A stretch of 64,000 nt of DNA from an uncultured Collinsella sp. (GCA_959026725.1 CAUFMG010000004.1:98553-162552); one strand, 5' to 3'. Shown: positions 51,086 through 60,748, counted from the stretch's first letter. Numbers and translations: made by a program. Notes: generated by a model from the sequence alone, not told the origin.

Positions 51086-51117
51086 AGGGCTGGCCCCGAT
51101 AACTCGGAGCCAGCCCT
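51086..51117. terminator. Bidirectional terminator
   Basis: Stem AGGGCTGGC / GCCAGCCCT with a 14-nt loop; serves the convergent surface-protein and lipoprotein genes. Confidence 0.8.
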
Positions 51118-51144
51118 GAGTCGCCTGGCGTAAGAATCGCGGCG

Positions 51145-52158
51145 TTACTTGAGCTTCAGCGCCTCCATCATGGGCACGGCGGCATCCCAGTCGATCTTCC
51201 AGCCAATCGACACGCGGACGGTCTCGCCCGTCGCGGGAGCCGTCGCAAACAGCGTATGGCCGTTGTCGGGACCGGTAAAGCGCAGCCACGTTATGCCGTT
51301 GTACTCGACCTGGTCGGTTGTCGTCTCTTTGCCTTCGTAGACCTGCTCTAGGCTTGCAACCTCTTCCTCCGACGAGCGCGGGAAGATGCTGATGTTCAGG
51401 CGTCCTCCAGTCTCGTCGTGGAAGAAGTTTGCCTTTTCGCGCTCTTCGTCGGACGAATCCAGCGTGTACCCATCGGCGGCCTCGATGCTGTACGATGCGC
51501 AGTCGATGCCCGTTAAATCTGCCTTCTCGCCAGAATCGGCCACGCCGCCGGCCGCCTTGAACTCCTTGGTCTCGCAGTCCGTGGTGTCAAAGTGCATAGC
51601 CTCATGATTCTTGGCAGGGGCGTAAGCGTCTACGAACTCGACAGTGATGGGCCCGTAGTACGCCGTCTTGGGCGCCCAGAAATACACGTACTCAACGGTC
51701 TCGCCCGGACCGATATCTGGCCTCTCGGAAAGGTCAATTCCCTTGTGCAGATCATCGGGAGCTTCGCTTGCGACGTAGTCGAGCACAGCCGCCTTGCCGG
51801 AAGTAAACAACGGGTCGCCCGCCTCAAGATCGCCCTGAGCAGCATGCACGTTGAAGGAACTGAACGTCCTGTTCTTTGTGTTGTTGTTGGTAATCTTGAT
51901 GTGCAGGTAAAAGCCGTCCTGCTGCTTGGCATCACCGCGATAGAACGTACCGTGAGCCACCGACTCATAGGTAATGCCTGCCACCTCGACCGTCTGCGAC
52001 TCATAGGCCTTGGACTTCTTGGACTTCTCCTGCACAGGTGCGCTCCCGCCCGAGCCACTCGGCGCATTACCGCCGCAGCCGGCAAGCGTACACGCCAGCA
52101 CAGCCGAAAGCGTCACGGTGGGAATTCCTAACAGCAGTTTCTTTGTCATGGGCCTCAT
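51145..52158 (-). CDS. DUF5067-like secreted lipoprotein
   Basis: 337 residues. Signal with lipobox LAGC (Cys28). The first half (AYESQTVEVAGITYESVAHG...YLHIKITNNNTKNRTFSSFNVHAAQGD) fits the DUF5067/Ig-like fold of Gram-positive lipoproteins; the second half (GIDCASYSIEAADGYTLDSS...ITWLRFTGP) is beta-rich and unassigned. ATG 52158 is at 11 bases from GGAG, ATG 52149 is an alternative. Function unknown. Confidence 0.8.
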   Translation of the reverse strand: MRPMTKKLLLGIPTVTLSAVLACTLAGCGGNAPSGSGGSAPVQEKSKKSKAYESQTVEVAGITYESVAHGTFYRGDAKQQDGFYLHIKITNNNTKNRTFSSFNVHAAQGDLEAGDPLFTSGKAAVLDYVASEAPDDLHKGIDLSERPDIGPGETVEYVYFWAPKTAYYGPITVEFVDAYAPAKNHEAMHFDTTDCETKEFKAAGGVADSGEKADLTGIDCASYSIEAADGYTLDSSDEEREKANFFHDETGGRLNISIFPRSSEEEVASLEQVYEGKETTTDQVEYNGITWLRFTGPDNGHTLFATAPATGETVRVSIGWKIDWDAAVPMMEALKLK

Positions 52159-52629
52159 CGTTCTCACAGCTCCTTTCGGCTTGCAGCTCATCCGTTGCCC
52201 GAGTCCCAAGTCGACTCCGTGGCATCGGCTTCCACTATGAGCATATGACGAAACGCGGTGCCGGCGAAGTGACACACGGCCCAAATAACGACCCGCCAGC
52301 GTTCCTTATGGGCCAAAGGGACTCGCGCACTCACGCCCTCGGCCCATAAAATGAGACGCCTGTCCCAATGTTCGATTCAATCCAATAATCCGCATGGCGC
52401 GTTTTTGACAAACGCATCCAACCGCAAACGCAGCAGGACGCATTCGACCGCTTTCAAACTTACTCGGACAGAACCGACTCGGTTTTGCCCGAGCAAGCGC
52501 CGTTCCACCAAATTCCGAACGATTGTTCGATGGATTTCGTGTTGGGTGGAATCGCCCACGGGCTGGGCTATGCTACCTTGACTATCTATACGACTTAAAT
52601 GCACAAGAGGAAGCACCAAGAGAGCGAGC
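52159..52629. other. 471-bp intergenic region
   Basis: No supported gene. It contains an inverted repeat TTATGGGCC / GGCCCATAA (52306-52314, 52341-52349) of unknown role, and must carry divergent promoters for the lipoprotein (-) and parE-like (+) genes. No consensus -10/-35 stands out. Confidence 0.6.
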
Positions 52630-54627
52630 ATGGCAAAAAACACCGCAAACTATGGTAACGACAGTATTCGTCAGCTCAAAGACGAGGAACGCGTACGTCT
52701 GCGTCCCGCCGTCATCTTTGGCTCGGATGGACTCGACGGCTGCGCGCATGCCGCCTTCGAGATCCTGTCCAACGCCGTTGACGAGGCGCGCCAGGGCTAC
52801 GGCAAGCTCATCACCCTTACCGCCTTTCGCGATGGCTCTATCCAGGTAGAGGACAATGGCCGTGGCTGCCCGCTCGACTGGAACCCCTCCGAGAAGCGCT
52901 TTAACTGGGAGCTCGTCTTTTGCGAGCTCTACGCCGGCGGCAAATACAACAACAACCAGGGCGGTGACTACGACTTCTCGCTCGGTACTAACGGCCTGGG
53001 CTCGTGCGCGACTCAGTACGCCTCCGAATACATGGACGTCACCGTCTGGCGCGACGGCAACAAGTACTCCCTGCACTTTAAGAAGGGCAAGGTCGTCGGC
53101 GCCAAAAAGAAGGCGCTCGAGATTGAGCCCAGCGATGAGAACCGCACCGGCACCACCATCAAATGGCGCCCCGATCTTGAGGTCTTTACCTCGATCAGCA
53201 TTCCCCACGATTGGTATCGCGAGACCATGCGCCGTCAGGCCGTGGTCAACGCCAACGTGACCTTCCGCCTGCGCATTGAGGGCAACGACGGCGAGTTTTC
53301 CGAAGAGGATTTTTGCTATCCCAAGGGCATCGAGGACTACGTGCTCGAGAAGGTCGGTGCCGACTACCTCACCGAGCCCTTCTTTATCGAGGCAGACCGC
53401 CGCGGTCGCGATCGCGAGGACCTGCCCGACTACAACGTAAAGATCACCGCGTGCATGTGCTTCTCGCGCACCTTCATGATGCAGGAGTACTACCACAACT
53501 CGTCGTGGCTCGAGAACGGCGGCTCGCCCGAGAAGGCTGCACGCAGCGCTCTGACCAGCGCCATCGATGCCTACATTAAGCAGCAGGGTAAGTACAACAA
53601 AAACGAGAGTGGCATTAAGTGGCAAGACGTCCAGGACTGCCTGGTGCTGGTGACCAACTGCTTCTCTACCCAGACGTCCTACGAGAACCAGACCAAGAAG
53701 GCCATCAACAACCGCTTTATTCAGCAGGCCATGACCGCCTTCTTTAAGGAGCGCCTCTCGACCTATCTGATCGAGAACAAGGACGCCGCCAATAAGATCA
53801 TGGAGCAGGTGCTCATCAACAAGCGCTCGCGCGAGAATGCCGAGAAGACGCGCCAGAGCATCAAGACCAACCTGCAGCAGAAGACCGACATGGCCAACCG
53901 CGTGCAGAAGTTCATCGACTGCCGTTCCAAAGACAAGAGCCGCCGCGAGATCTACATCGTAGAGGGCGACTCGGCAGCAGGCGCCATTCGCACCTCGCGC
54001 GATGCCGAGTTCCAGGGTGTCATGCCCGTCCGCGGCAAAATCCTCAACTGCCTAAAGGAGGACTACCCGCGCATCTTTAAGTCCGAAATCATCATGGACC
54101 TCATGCGCGTACTGGGCTGCGGCGTGGAGATCAAGGACAAGCGCATCAAGAATCTTGGCGCCTTTGACCTGGACAACCTCAACTGGAACAAGGTCATCAT
54201 CTGTACGGATGCCGACGTCGACGGCTATCACATCCGCACGCTCGTGCTCACCATGCTCTATCGCCTGGTGCCCACGCTTATCGACGAGGGCTACGTGTAT
54301 ATCGCCGAGTCGCCGCTCTACGAGATCAACTGCAAAGAAAAGACCTACTTTGCCTACACCGAGCTCGAGAAGAACGGCATCCTTAAGGAGATCGGCGACC
54401 AGAAGTGCTCAATCAACCGCTCCAAGGGTCTTGGTGAGAACGATCCGGACATGATGTGGCTCACCACCATGAACCCCGAGACGCGCCGCCTGATCAAGGT
54501 GGAGCCCGAGGACGTCACCAAGATGGAAACCATGTTCAACCTGCTGCTGGGCAACGACGAGGCGGGCCGCAAGCGCCACATCTCCGAGCACGGCAAGGAA
54601 TACCTGGACCAGCTGGACCTGCAGTAA
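52630..54627 (+). CDS. Divergent type IIA topoisomerase subunit B (ParE/GyrB-like)
   Basis: 665 residues. GHKL ATPase: Glu44 in FEILSNAVDEA, VEDNGRG, GTNGLGSC. TOPRIM: EGDSAAG (Glu445) and DADVDG (Asp527-Asp531), then KGLGENDP. Motifs depart strongly from canonical GyrB/ParE (e.g. RPAVIFGSDGLDGC where RPGMYIG is usual). AGAG precedes ATG 52630 region. Pairs with the downstream subunit A. A second set besides housekeeping gyrase, likely topoisomerase IV. Confidence 0.88.
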   Translation: MAKNTANYGNDSIRQLKDEERVRLRPAVIFGSDGLDGCAHAAFEILSNAVDEARQGYGKLITLTAFRDGSIQVEDNGRGCPLDWNPSEKRFNWELVFCELYAGGKYNNNQGGDYDFSLGTNGLGSCATQYASEYMDVTVWRDGNKYSLHFKKGKVVGAKKKALEIEPSDENRTGTTIKWRPDLEVFTSISIPHDWYRETMRRQAVVNANVTFRLRIEGNDGEFSEEDFCYPKGIEDYVLEKVGADYLTEPFFIEADRRGRDREDLPDYNVKITACMCFSRTFMMQEYYHNSSWLENGGSPEKAARSALTSAIDAYIKQQGKYNKNESGIKWQDVQDCLVLVTNCFSTQTSYENQTKKAINNRFIQQAMTAFFKERLSTYLIENKDAANKIMEQVLINKRSRENAEKTRQSIKTNLQQKTDMANRVQKFIDCRSKDKSRREIYIVEGDSAAGAIRTSRDAEFQGVMPVRGKILNCLKEDYPRIFKSEIIMDLMRVLGCGVEIKDKRIKNLGAFDLDNLNWNKVIICTDADVDGYHIRTLVLTMLYRLVPTLIDEGYVYIAESPLYEINCKEKTYFAYTELEKNGILKEIGDQKCSINRSKGLGENDPDMMWLTTMNPETRRLIKVEPEDVTKMETMFNLLLGNDEAGRKRHISEHGKEYLDQLDLQ

Positions 54628-54672
54628 CAGCAAATCGATAACGACGGCCCATAAGAAGTTCAAGAGGAAATC

Positions 54673-56910
54673 GTGGCAAAGAAGAAGACGAACCAGCCAA
54701 AGAAAAAGCAAGTCAATGCCGAGAACGTCATCGGCCTGCACTCCGAGGTCACCGACCAGCCGATCACGCAGACGCTCGAGGTCAACTACATGCCCTACGC
54801 TATGAGCGTCAACGTCTCGCGTGCGTTCCCCGAGATCGACGGCTTTAAGCCCTCGCACCGCAAGCTGCTCTATACCATGTACAAGATGGGTCTGCTCAAG
54901 GGCGAGCGCCAGAAGAGCGCCAACATCGTAGGCCAGACCATGAAGCTCAACCCGCACGGCGACGCCGCGATCTACGAGACGATGGTGCGCCTGGCGACGG
55001 GTAACGAAGCGCTGCTTGCCCCCTTCGTGGAGTCGAAGGGCAACTTTGGCAAATACTATTCGGGCGACCTGAGCTACGCCGCCTCGCGTTACACCGAGGC
55101 CAAGCTCTCCCCCATCAGCGCCGAGATCTTCAAGGACATTGACAAGGACCCGGTCGACTTTGTCGACAGCTACGACGGCGCCATGAAGGAGCCGCGCCTG
55201 CTGCCCACCACGTTCCCCAACATCCTCGTCTCGGCCAACAAGGGCATCGGCGTCGCCATGGCGTCTGACATCTGCGGCTTCAACCTCAACGAGGTCTGCA
55301 CCGCCACCATGCACTACCTGCAGGATCCCGACTGCGACCTGCTCGAGTATATGCCCATGCCCGACTTCTCTACCGGCGGCGAGATCATCTACCGCCGCGA
55401 GGAGATGGAAAAGATTATCGAGACCGGCCTTGGCAGCTTCCAAATCCGCTCCCGCTGGCGCTGGATTCCCGAAGAGCGCATCATCGAGGTCTACGAAATC
55501 CCCTACACCACCAAGACCGATGTCATCATCGAGCGCATCGTCAAGCTTTCCAAAGAGGGCAAGGTCAAGGAGATCGCTGACATCCGTGACGAGACCGACC
55601 TGTCGGGTCTGCGCATCGCCATCGACCTTAAGCGCGGTGTTGACCCCGACAAGCTCATGGCCAAGCTCTATCGCTCGACCACGCTGCAGGATTCGTTCTC
55701 GTGCAACTTTAACGTGCTGGTCGACGGCTATCCCCGCGTTATGGGCGTGCGCCAGATTCTGCACGAGTGGGTCAAGTGGCGTATTGAGTCCACGCGTCGC
55801 CGCATTAACTTTGACCTGGGCAAAAAGTCCGAGCGTCTGCACCTGCTGCACGGCCTTGAGGCGATCCTGCTCGACATCGACAAGGCCATCGCCATCATCC
55901 GCGGCACCAAGCTCGAGGCCGAGGTCGTGCCAAACCTTATGAAGGGTTTCGACATCGATGAGACCCAGGCCGAGTTTGTTGCCGAACTTAAGCTCCGCAA
56001 CATCAACGAGGAGTACATCCTCAACCGCACCAAGGACATCGCCAAGCTCGAGGGTGAGATTGCCGAGCTGGAGGAGATTCTCTCGAGCGAAGACAACATC
56101 AAGAAGGTCATCAGCGACGAGCTGGCCGCAGTCAACAAGAAGTACGTGATGCCGCGCCGCACGGGCAGGATCGAGCCCCATGAGGTTATCGAGGTAAGCT
56201 TGGAGCCCGAGGTCGAGGAGTACCCGGTCACCATCATGCTCTCGCGCGATGGCTACCTTAAGAAGATGACGGACCGCGTGCTCAAGAAGGCTGCCACGCT
56301 CAAGTACAAAGACGGCGACAAACCCTTTATCGAGTTCCCGTCCTCCAACACCCACGAGTTGCTGGTCTTTACCAACAAGAGCCAGGTGTACAAGTGCAAG
56401 GTTGCGGCGTTTGAGGATACCAAGTCGGCCCAGCTGGGCTCGTATCTGCCCACCGACCTCGAGATGGAGCCCGACGAGAGCGTCATCTGGGTCATCGACC
56501 CCGAGGACTATAAGGCCGACGTGCTGTTTGTCTTTGAGAACGGCCGCGTGGTGCGCGTCGCGCTTTCTGGATACGTCACCAAGACCAACCGCAAACGCCT
56601 CAAGAACGCCATCTACGGCGGCAGCAAGCTGCTGTATGCCCAGGTGCTCAAGGAAGATCGCGACATCGCGCTGGTCTCGAGCGACTATCGCTTGATGAAC
56701 TTCAACACGTCGCTACTCAAGACCAAGACGACAACCAACACGCAGGGCGTCCAAGCCTTTACGGCCAAGAAGGGCCGCTCGGTCACCACCGTCGGCACAA
56801 CCGAGGAGATTCTTGGCGCCGGCGTCTCGGCCGAGAAGTTCACCGCACAGAGCCTGCCTTCTGCCGGTGCCCTCATGAAGGAAAACGACATGCCGAGCCT
56901 GTTTGACTAG
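54673..56910 (+). CDS. Divergent type IIA topoisomerase subunit A (ParC/GyrA-like)
   Basis: 745 residues. Basic leader KKKTNQPKKKQVN, FPEIDGFKPSHRKLLYTMYKMG, QTMKLNPHGDAAIYE, and catalytic Tyr140 in AASRYTEAKLS. The C-terminal domain lacks the QRRGGKG GyrA box, so it is ParC-like rather than gyrase. GTG 54673 follows AGAGGA, 45 bp after the subunit B stop; one operon. Introduces transient double-strand breaks to decatenate DNA. Confidence 0.9.
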   Translation: MAKKKTNQPKKKQVNAENVIGLHSEVTDQPITQTLEVNYMPYAMSVNVSRAFPEIDGFKPSHRKLLYTMYKMGLLKGERQKSANIVGQTMKLNPHGDAAIYETMVRLATGNEALLAPFVESKGNFGKYYSGDLSYAASRYTEAKLSPISAEIFKDIDKDPVDFVDSYDGAMKEPRLLPTTFPNILVSANKGIGVAMASDICGFNLNEVCTATMHYLQDPDCDLLEYMPMPDFSTGGEIIYRREEMEKIIETGLGSFQIRSRWRWIPEERIIEVYEIPYTTKTDVIIERIVKLSKEGKVKEIADIRDETDLSGLRIAIDLKRGVDPDKLMAKLYRSTTLQDSFSCNFNVLVDGYPRVMGVRQILHEWVKWRIESTRRRINFDLGKKSERLHLLHGLEAILLDIDKAIAIIRGTKLEAEVVPNLMKGFDIDETQAEFVAELKLRNINEEYILNRTKDIAKLEGEIAELEEILSSEDNIKKVISDELAAVNKKYVMPRRTGRIEPHEVIEVSLEPEVEEYPVTIMLSRDGYLKKMTDRVLKKAATLKYKDGDKPFIEFPSSNTHELLVFTNKSQVYKCKVAAFEDTKSAQLGSYLPTDLEMEPDESVIWVIDPEDYKADVLFVFENGRVVRVALSGYVTKTNRKRLKNAIYGGSKLLYAQVLKEDRDIALVSSDYRLMNFNTSLLKTKTTTNTQGVQAFTAKKGRSVTTVGTTEEILGAGVSAEKFTAQSLPSAGALMKENDMPSLFD

Positions 56911-56947
56911 GTGCCACGGCAACGAGACCGTTAGATACTTCTCAAAG

Positions 56948-56996
56948 CGACGAGGCCCGGAACGCAACGGCATTGCGACCGGGACTCGTCGTTTTT
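56948..56996 (+). terminator. Intrinsic terminator of the topoisomerase operon
   Basis: Stem CGACGAG..CCCGG / CCGGG..CTCGTCG followed by TTTTT. Confidence 0.88.
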
Positions 56997-57093
56997 CTTC
57001 TCAACTATTTTTTAACGCAGATAAATTGATTTCTGCTTATTTTTCTGCGTAAAAAATGTCAGCGTCACTGCTTCGATGCCCTTTGGTCAGCTG

Positions 57094-57150
57094 TTAGCAA
57101 AACTTGCAAAAATTAGCAAAACTTGCAAAAATTAGCAAAACTTGCAAAGG
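57094..57150 (+). repeat. Three tandem 19-bp repeats upstream of AAA ATPase 2
   Basis: Units at 57094-57112, 57113-57131 and 57132-57150, each TTAGCAAAACTTGCAAAAA (third ends AAAGG and supplies the ribosome binding site). Each unit is two near half-repeats TTxGCAAAA. The array ends seven bases before ATG 57158, so a bound protein could block both transcription and ribosome entry. Confidence 0.85.
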
Positions 57151-57157
57151 AGTCACC

Positions 57158-58252
57158 ATGGAGTACAGCAAGAACCCCTTTACCCCGACGTTCGGAAGCG
57201 TCCCTCCCTTTCTAGCGGGTCGCGAGCATATTCTGCGTGACATCAACCGTGGCTTTATCAACGGCCCGGGAGATCCCAACCTGTCGACCATTTTTACGGG
57301 CGCAAGGGGAACGGGCAAGACGGCGCTTCTCTCGCTCCTTTCAGAAACGGCGCTTGAACACGGTTGGATCGCAGCAAATGTCTCCGCCATGCCAGGCATG
57401 CTCGAAGATATTATCGAGCGAACCAAAGAAGCCGCAGATAGCTTCCTCTCACAGCCTCATGCGCGCATAAACGGCGTTCAAATTGGTCCAGTGGGCATCG
57501 ATTGGACATATGCTCAAGAGGCCCAGGGCAACTGGCGCACACGTATGAATGGCATCTTTAAGCAACTCGAAAAACATGACATCGGACTTCTCATCACCAT
57601 CGATGAAGTCACTGTCGATCTTGATGAAATGCTCCAATTTGCCTCTGTTTACCAGCACTTTGTGCGCGAAGGTAAAAAAGTCGCCCTACTCATGGCAGGA
57701 CTACCCTACAAAGTATCGGCACTGCTACGCAACGATTCCGTCTCGTTCCTCAGACGTTCCCAATATCATCAATTAGGACGAATCACTGACGTTGAAATTG
57801 CAAACGCATTCCGCAAAACCGTTGAGGCCGGAGGCCGCTCAATCACACCAGAAGCGCTCGAGGATGCTGTGAAGGCCGTCGACGGATTCCCCTACATGAT
57901 GCAGCTCGTCGGATATCGCACTTGGGATGTTTCGGAGAGCTCGCCCAAAATCAGCGCATCTGATGTCCAACAGGGTTCTCTGCTTGCCCGCACGGAACTG
58001 CGCGATCGCATTCTCGAAACGACCTATCAGGAGCTTTCCGATAAAGACATTGAGTTTTTACTCGCGATGCTGCCCGATTCTGGCCCCAGCAGAGTCTCAG
58101 AAATTGCCAAGCGTATGGGCGTCGCCAGCAACTATGCAAGCCAATACAAGCGCCGCCTCCTCGAGGACGGCGTCATCGGAGAGCGCGGGCGTGGTCTCGT
58201 TGGCTTTGACATCCCCGCGTTCAGGGAGTTCCTGAGCGAGAAAGTCTCCTAG
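57158..58252 (+). CDS. AAA ATPase with C-terminal winged helix; second paralog
   Basis: 364 residues. MEYSKNPFTPTFGSVPPFLA, Walker A GARGTGKT (48-55), Walker B-like LLITIDEVT, and C-terminal helix-turn-helix PSRVSEIAKRMGVASNYASQ. Same plan as 4732-5850. ATG 57158 follows AAAGGAG; an in-frame start inside the repeats is excluded. The region is AT-richer than neighbours, consistent with acquisition. Function unknown. Confidence 0.8.
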   Translation: MEYSKNPFTPTFGSVPPFLAGREHILRDINRGFINGPGDPNLSTIFTGARGTGKTALLSLLSETALEHGWIAANVSAMPGMLEDIIERTKEAADSFLSQPHARINGVQIGPVGIDWTYAQEAQGNWRTRMNGIFKQLEKHDIGLLITIDEVTVDLDEMLQFASVYQHFVREGKKVALLMAGLPYKVSALLRNDSVSFLRRSQYHQLGRITDVEIANAFRKTVEAGGRSITPEALEDAVKAVDGFPYMMQLVGYRTWDVSESSPKISASDVQQGSLLARTELRDRILETTYQELSDKDIEFLLAMLPDSGPSRVSEIAKRMGVASNYASQYKRRLLEDGVIGERGRGLVGFDIPAFREFLSEKVS

Positions 58253-58270
58253 CATGCGGAGATTGTCCAT

Positions 58271-58362
58271 AAGGACATCAACGCATGGCAATCAGCATTC
58301 CTCTCGGTAAGGACAGCAAGCATTTCCACCAACACCGATTGCCATGCGTTCTTCTTGTCCTT
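58271..58362. repeat. Long inverted repeat after AAA ATPase 2
   Basis: AACGCATGGCAATC (58280-58293) and GATTGCCATGCGTT (58337-58350) with outer AAGGAC / GTCCTT. It overlaps the stop region of the flavoprotein gene; probably a terminator for convergent genes. Confidence 0.75.
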
Positions 58363-58891
58363 AGGCGAGTTTGCGAGCGAGCTCTCGCACCTCTTCCAAC
58401 TTGGGCGACGATGCCATACTGTCGCGCTCGGTCATACCGCTGATGGTGACAATGCCCTGGTCCTCCCACTTGCAGTACGCGCAGGTCGACTTGTACATAG
58501 CGATCGCCGCATCATAGACGCCCTCGCTGTGGCTATCGAGCAAAAGGGCCGTCTTGGTGAACGGGAAGCCCGTGGCACCGAAGGCGTACAGGCGGTCGAC
58601 GGCGGCTTTCTCCTGCGCAGTGATATCAAACCAGTAGATAGGCGAAGCGAAGACAACCATATCGGCGCCTTTCAGTGACTCAATCACGTCGGCCATGTCG
58701 TCCTTCTGCACACAGGTGCCCTCATGGGTAAAGCAGTACTGGCATCCCAGACAACCGGCGATCTTTTTGCCTGCAACGCGGATGACCTCGACCGTATGGC
58801 CGCCCTCACGCGCGGTCTCGGCAAACGCCTCGACCATGGTGTCGGTATTGGCGCCCTTGCGCGGGCTACCACTCAATACAACGATATTCAT
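58361..58891 (-). CDS. Iron-sulfur flavoprotein-like NAD(P)H:FMN oxidoreductase
   Basis: 176 residues. LSGSPRKGANTDTMVEAF (FMN-binding), CLGCQYCFTHEGTC (Cys cluster typical of iron-sulfur flavoproteins), FASPIYWFDITAQEK. GGGAG precedes ATG 58891. Cytosolic electron carrier or reductase. Partner unknown. Confidence 0.9.
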   Translation of the reverse strand: MNIVVLSGSPRKGANTDTMVEAFAETAREGGHTVEVIRVAGKKIAGCLGCQYCFTHEGTCVQKDDMADVIESLKGADMVVFASPIYWFDITAQEKAAVDRLYAFGATGFPFTKTALLLDSHSEGVYDAAIAMYKSTCAYCKWEDQGIVTISGMTERDSMASSPKLEEVRELARKLA

Positions 58892-59212
58892 AGGAATCTC
58901 CCTTCTTCATGCCGCAGGCGCGCGGCACGCATTTCGTTGTAACCAAAACAGATGGAGCTATTCAGTCGTCTGCAGACCACATCTCTTGTTCGTGTTCTCT
59001 AGACACAATCTCATTGCCTGATAACTCCTCGGCCACCTTGATTCTCTCTCCGAGAATTGAACAGCAAATCGTTGCTCGCAAAGTATCGACTGTGAGAAAA
59101 TTAGCTTGAGCTTTCTCCCTGCTCGCATAAGCGTTCGCGTGAAAGAGCCTAGCCGCATCGGCCAGGCGCAATATAGATCCGCGGAAACCGGCCTACGAAC
59201 AAGGAGCGTCTT
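58892..59212. other. 321-bp intergenic region
   Basis: I see no gene. It likely contains the promoters for the divergent flavoprotein and LPATG genes; a TATAGAT (59171-59177) is the only -10-like element that stands out. Confidence 0.5.
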
Positions 59213-60133
59213 ATGTATGGACAGCATGTTGCACCGCAGACCCATAACAAACGGACTGGCCTGTCTATCCGCGACGTCAAGCGTCATGCAGACGCCAGAA
59301 TCGCCGCCTTCGGAGTAAGCATTCTTGTGGCAGGACTGCTTTTGCTACCCTGCGCAGCACTGGCGACAGAAATGCCCGAAACCGATGTCGCAGCACCCAT
59401 TACCTGCGACGAAGCCAACGCAGAAGGCAGCCTCACAGCTACCACCGTTGTCGACCATAACTATGACCTGGAGCTCCCTCCTGCCTTCATGTTGGTCCAG
59501 AATGAGGCGTTTGTATACGATTTCCCCGACAAACCCGAGGACTTCATCTACGGGCTTAACGACACCGTCCATCTCTTCAAGATCGACACCGATACCGAAG
59601 GCCTTATAAAAACCGAGAACCCCAAAGAGGCCAGCGTCTCTATTGCCCTGACCATGATCGACAATCACGTTAGAGCAACCGCTGTCTTTACAGGCGGCTA
59701 CGCCGACGACCAAATCCCTTACAGACTGAACCTCACCAGCTCAACCCGCCTTGGCACACACGTTGACCGCGACTTCGACAGCGGGCAGGGGATTATGCAC
59801 GAGACGCGGCACGATTACTACATCCGCTACGTCTTCGACAGCGACGTGCACTTGATTGCAACCGATACGAGCGGTTCCAAACCCGATCCAAGTGTTAAAC
59901 CGAGCCCAGAGGTCAAACCCGAACCGAAAACCAAGCCCGACCCCACACCGCAGCCCAAGGCAGAAAAGCCCGCGGCAAATCCCGTTTCCACTAAGGCAGT
60001 AGCGGCGGTTAAACCAGCCGGGACCACCCTACCCGCGACGGGCGACAACGGTGCGATGGCTGTCGCCCTGAGTGTTGCCGGTGGCGCAGTTGCAGCAGTT
60101 GGTATTTCCGCAACAAGGCGTCGCAACCGCTAG
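59213..60133 (+). CDS. LPXTG-anchored surface protein (pilin-like)
   Basis: 306 residues. Hydrophobic signal with a long charged leader, ending at LATEM; a beta-rich domain (DLELPPAFMLVQNEAFVYDFP.., FTGGYADDQIPYRLNLTSS) reminiscent of FctA/Spy0128 pilin; a Pro/Lys-rich stalk; LPATG at 273-277; membrane span and RRRNR tail. AAGGAG precedes ATG 59213. No sortase gene is visible in the window. Confidence 0.85.
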   Translation: MYGQHVAPQTHNKRTGLSIRDVKRHADARIAAFGVSILVAGLLLLPCAALATEMPETDVAAPITCDEANAEGSLTATTVVDHNYDLELPPAFMLVQNEAFVYDFPDKPEDFIYGLNDTVHLFKIDTDTEGLIKTENPKEASVSIALTMIDNHVRATAVFTGGYADDQIPYRLNLTSSTRLGTHVDRDFDSGQGIMHETRHDYYIRYVFDSDVHLIATDTSGSKPDPSVKPSPEVKPEPKTKPDPTPQPKAEKPAANPVSTKAVAAVKPAGTTLPATGDNGAMAVALSVAGGAVAAVGISATRRRNR

Positions 60134-60748
60134 CTAAAACAAATACGCCATTCACACAGGCAAACAACCAAGGTCCAACGAAAACAGTCCAGTCATCCGA
60201 CTGTGCCGCACTCCAGTAGTTCGCAGAGGATATCAAGGAGGTGGCCCAGGCTTCCCTTGTCGCCCTCGAGCTGTGCGACAGGCAGATCAGGTTTGGGAAG
60301 TAGAACGGCCTTTGCGCGAGGCGTGGATCGGGCAAGTTTGACTTTTATTCCCAGGGCCAAGCAGGGCCGGAGGTTTTATTGGCGGCTCTTGCGGGCGGTG
60401 CGAGTTTTGGCGAGGACGTAGGCGTCAAGGCCGTCTTTGAACCGGGGCAACGGCGCACGTCGGAGACCATATGGCGGTGGGGGCAGCCGCCCATGCACAT
60501 GGGCAGAATGTGGTGCACGGATGATTGGGCGTCCGCAGGCTGAGTGAAGCCATAACAACACTTCGCGCATCGAGCAGTTTGAGCCGGCGTGCGCATGTCG
60601 GCGCCATACCGGGAAGGGAGGGCCTTCTTGTGGGGCGGACGACCCCATTGCAGTCTCCTTCCGCTCTAATCCTGCGGGAACGACAGCGGCCGTAGGAGTA
60701 CCGCTACCGTACTCGTAGCGGTTCTCCGCCCCCTAAGCAGCGTGTCCG
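60134..60748. other. 615-bp region with no convincing gene
   Basis: Several overlapping short frames on the minus strand have poor codon logic. One (60376-60648) ends DGLDAYVLAKTRTARKSRQ. Another encodes CAKC...HHILPMCMGG, distantly HNH-like. A minus-strand fragment around 60205-60355 reads ALGIKVKLARSTPRAKAVLL...GSLGHLLDILCELLECGTVG, possibly the end of a decayed gene. None has a ribosome binding site. Confidence 0.4.

Noticed and set aside
52377..52643. 88-residue frame antisense to the parE-like start
   Set aside because: Overlaps the promoter and start of the topoisomerase, has no binding site and no recognisable fold.
54409..56355. 648-residue antisense frame across the topoisomerase pair
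   Set aside because: No start signal and Val/Leu/Asp/His-biased composition; the plus-strand catalytic motifs are clear.
57094..57150. Tandem 19-bp repeats as a CRISPR array
   Set aside because: Units are contiguous without spacers, and there are no cas genes.
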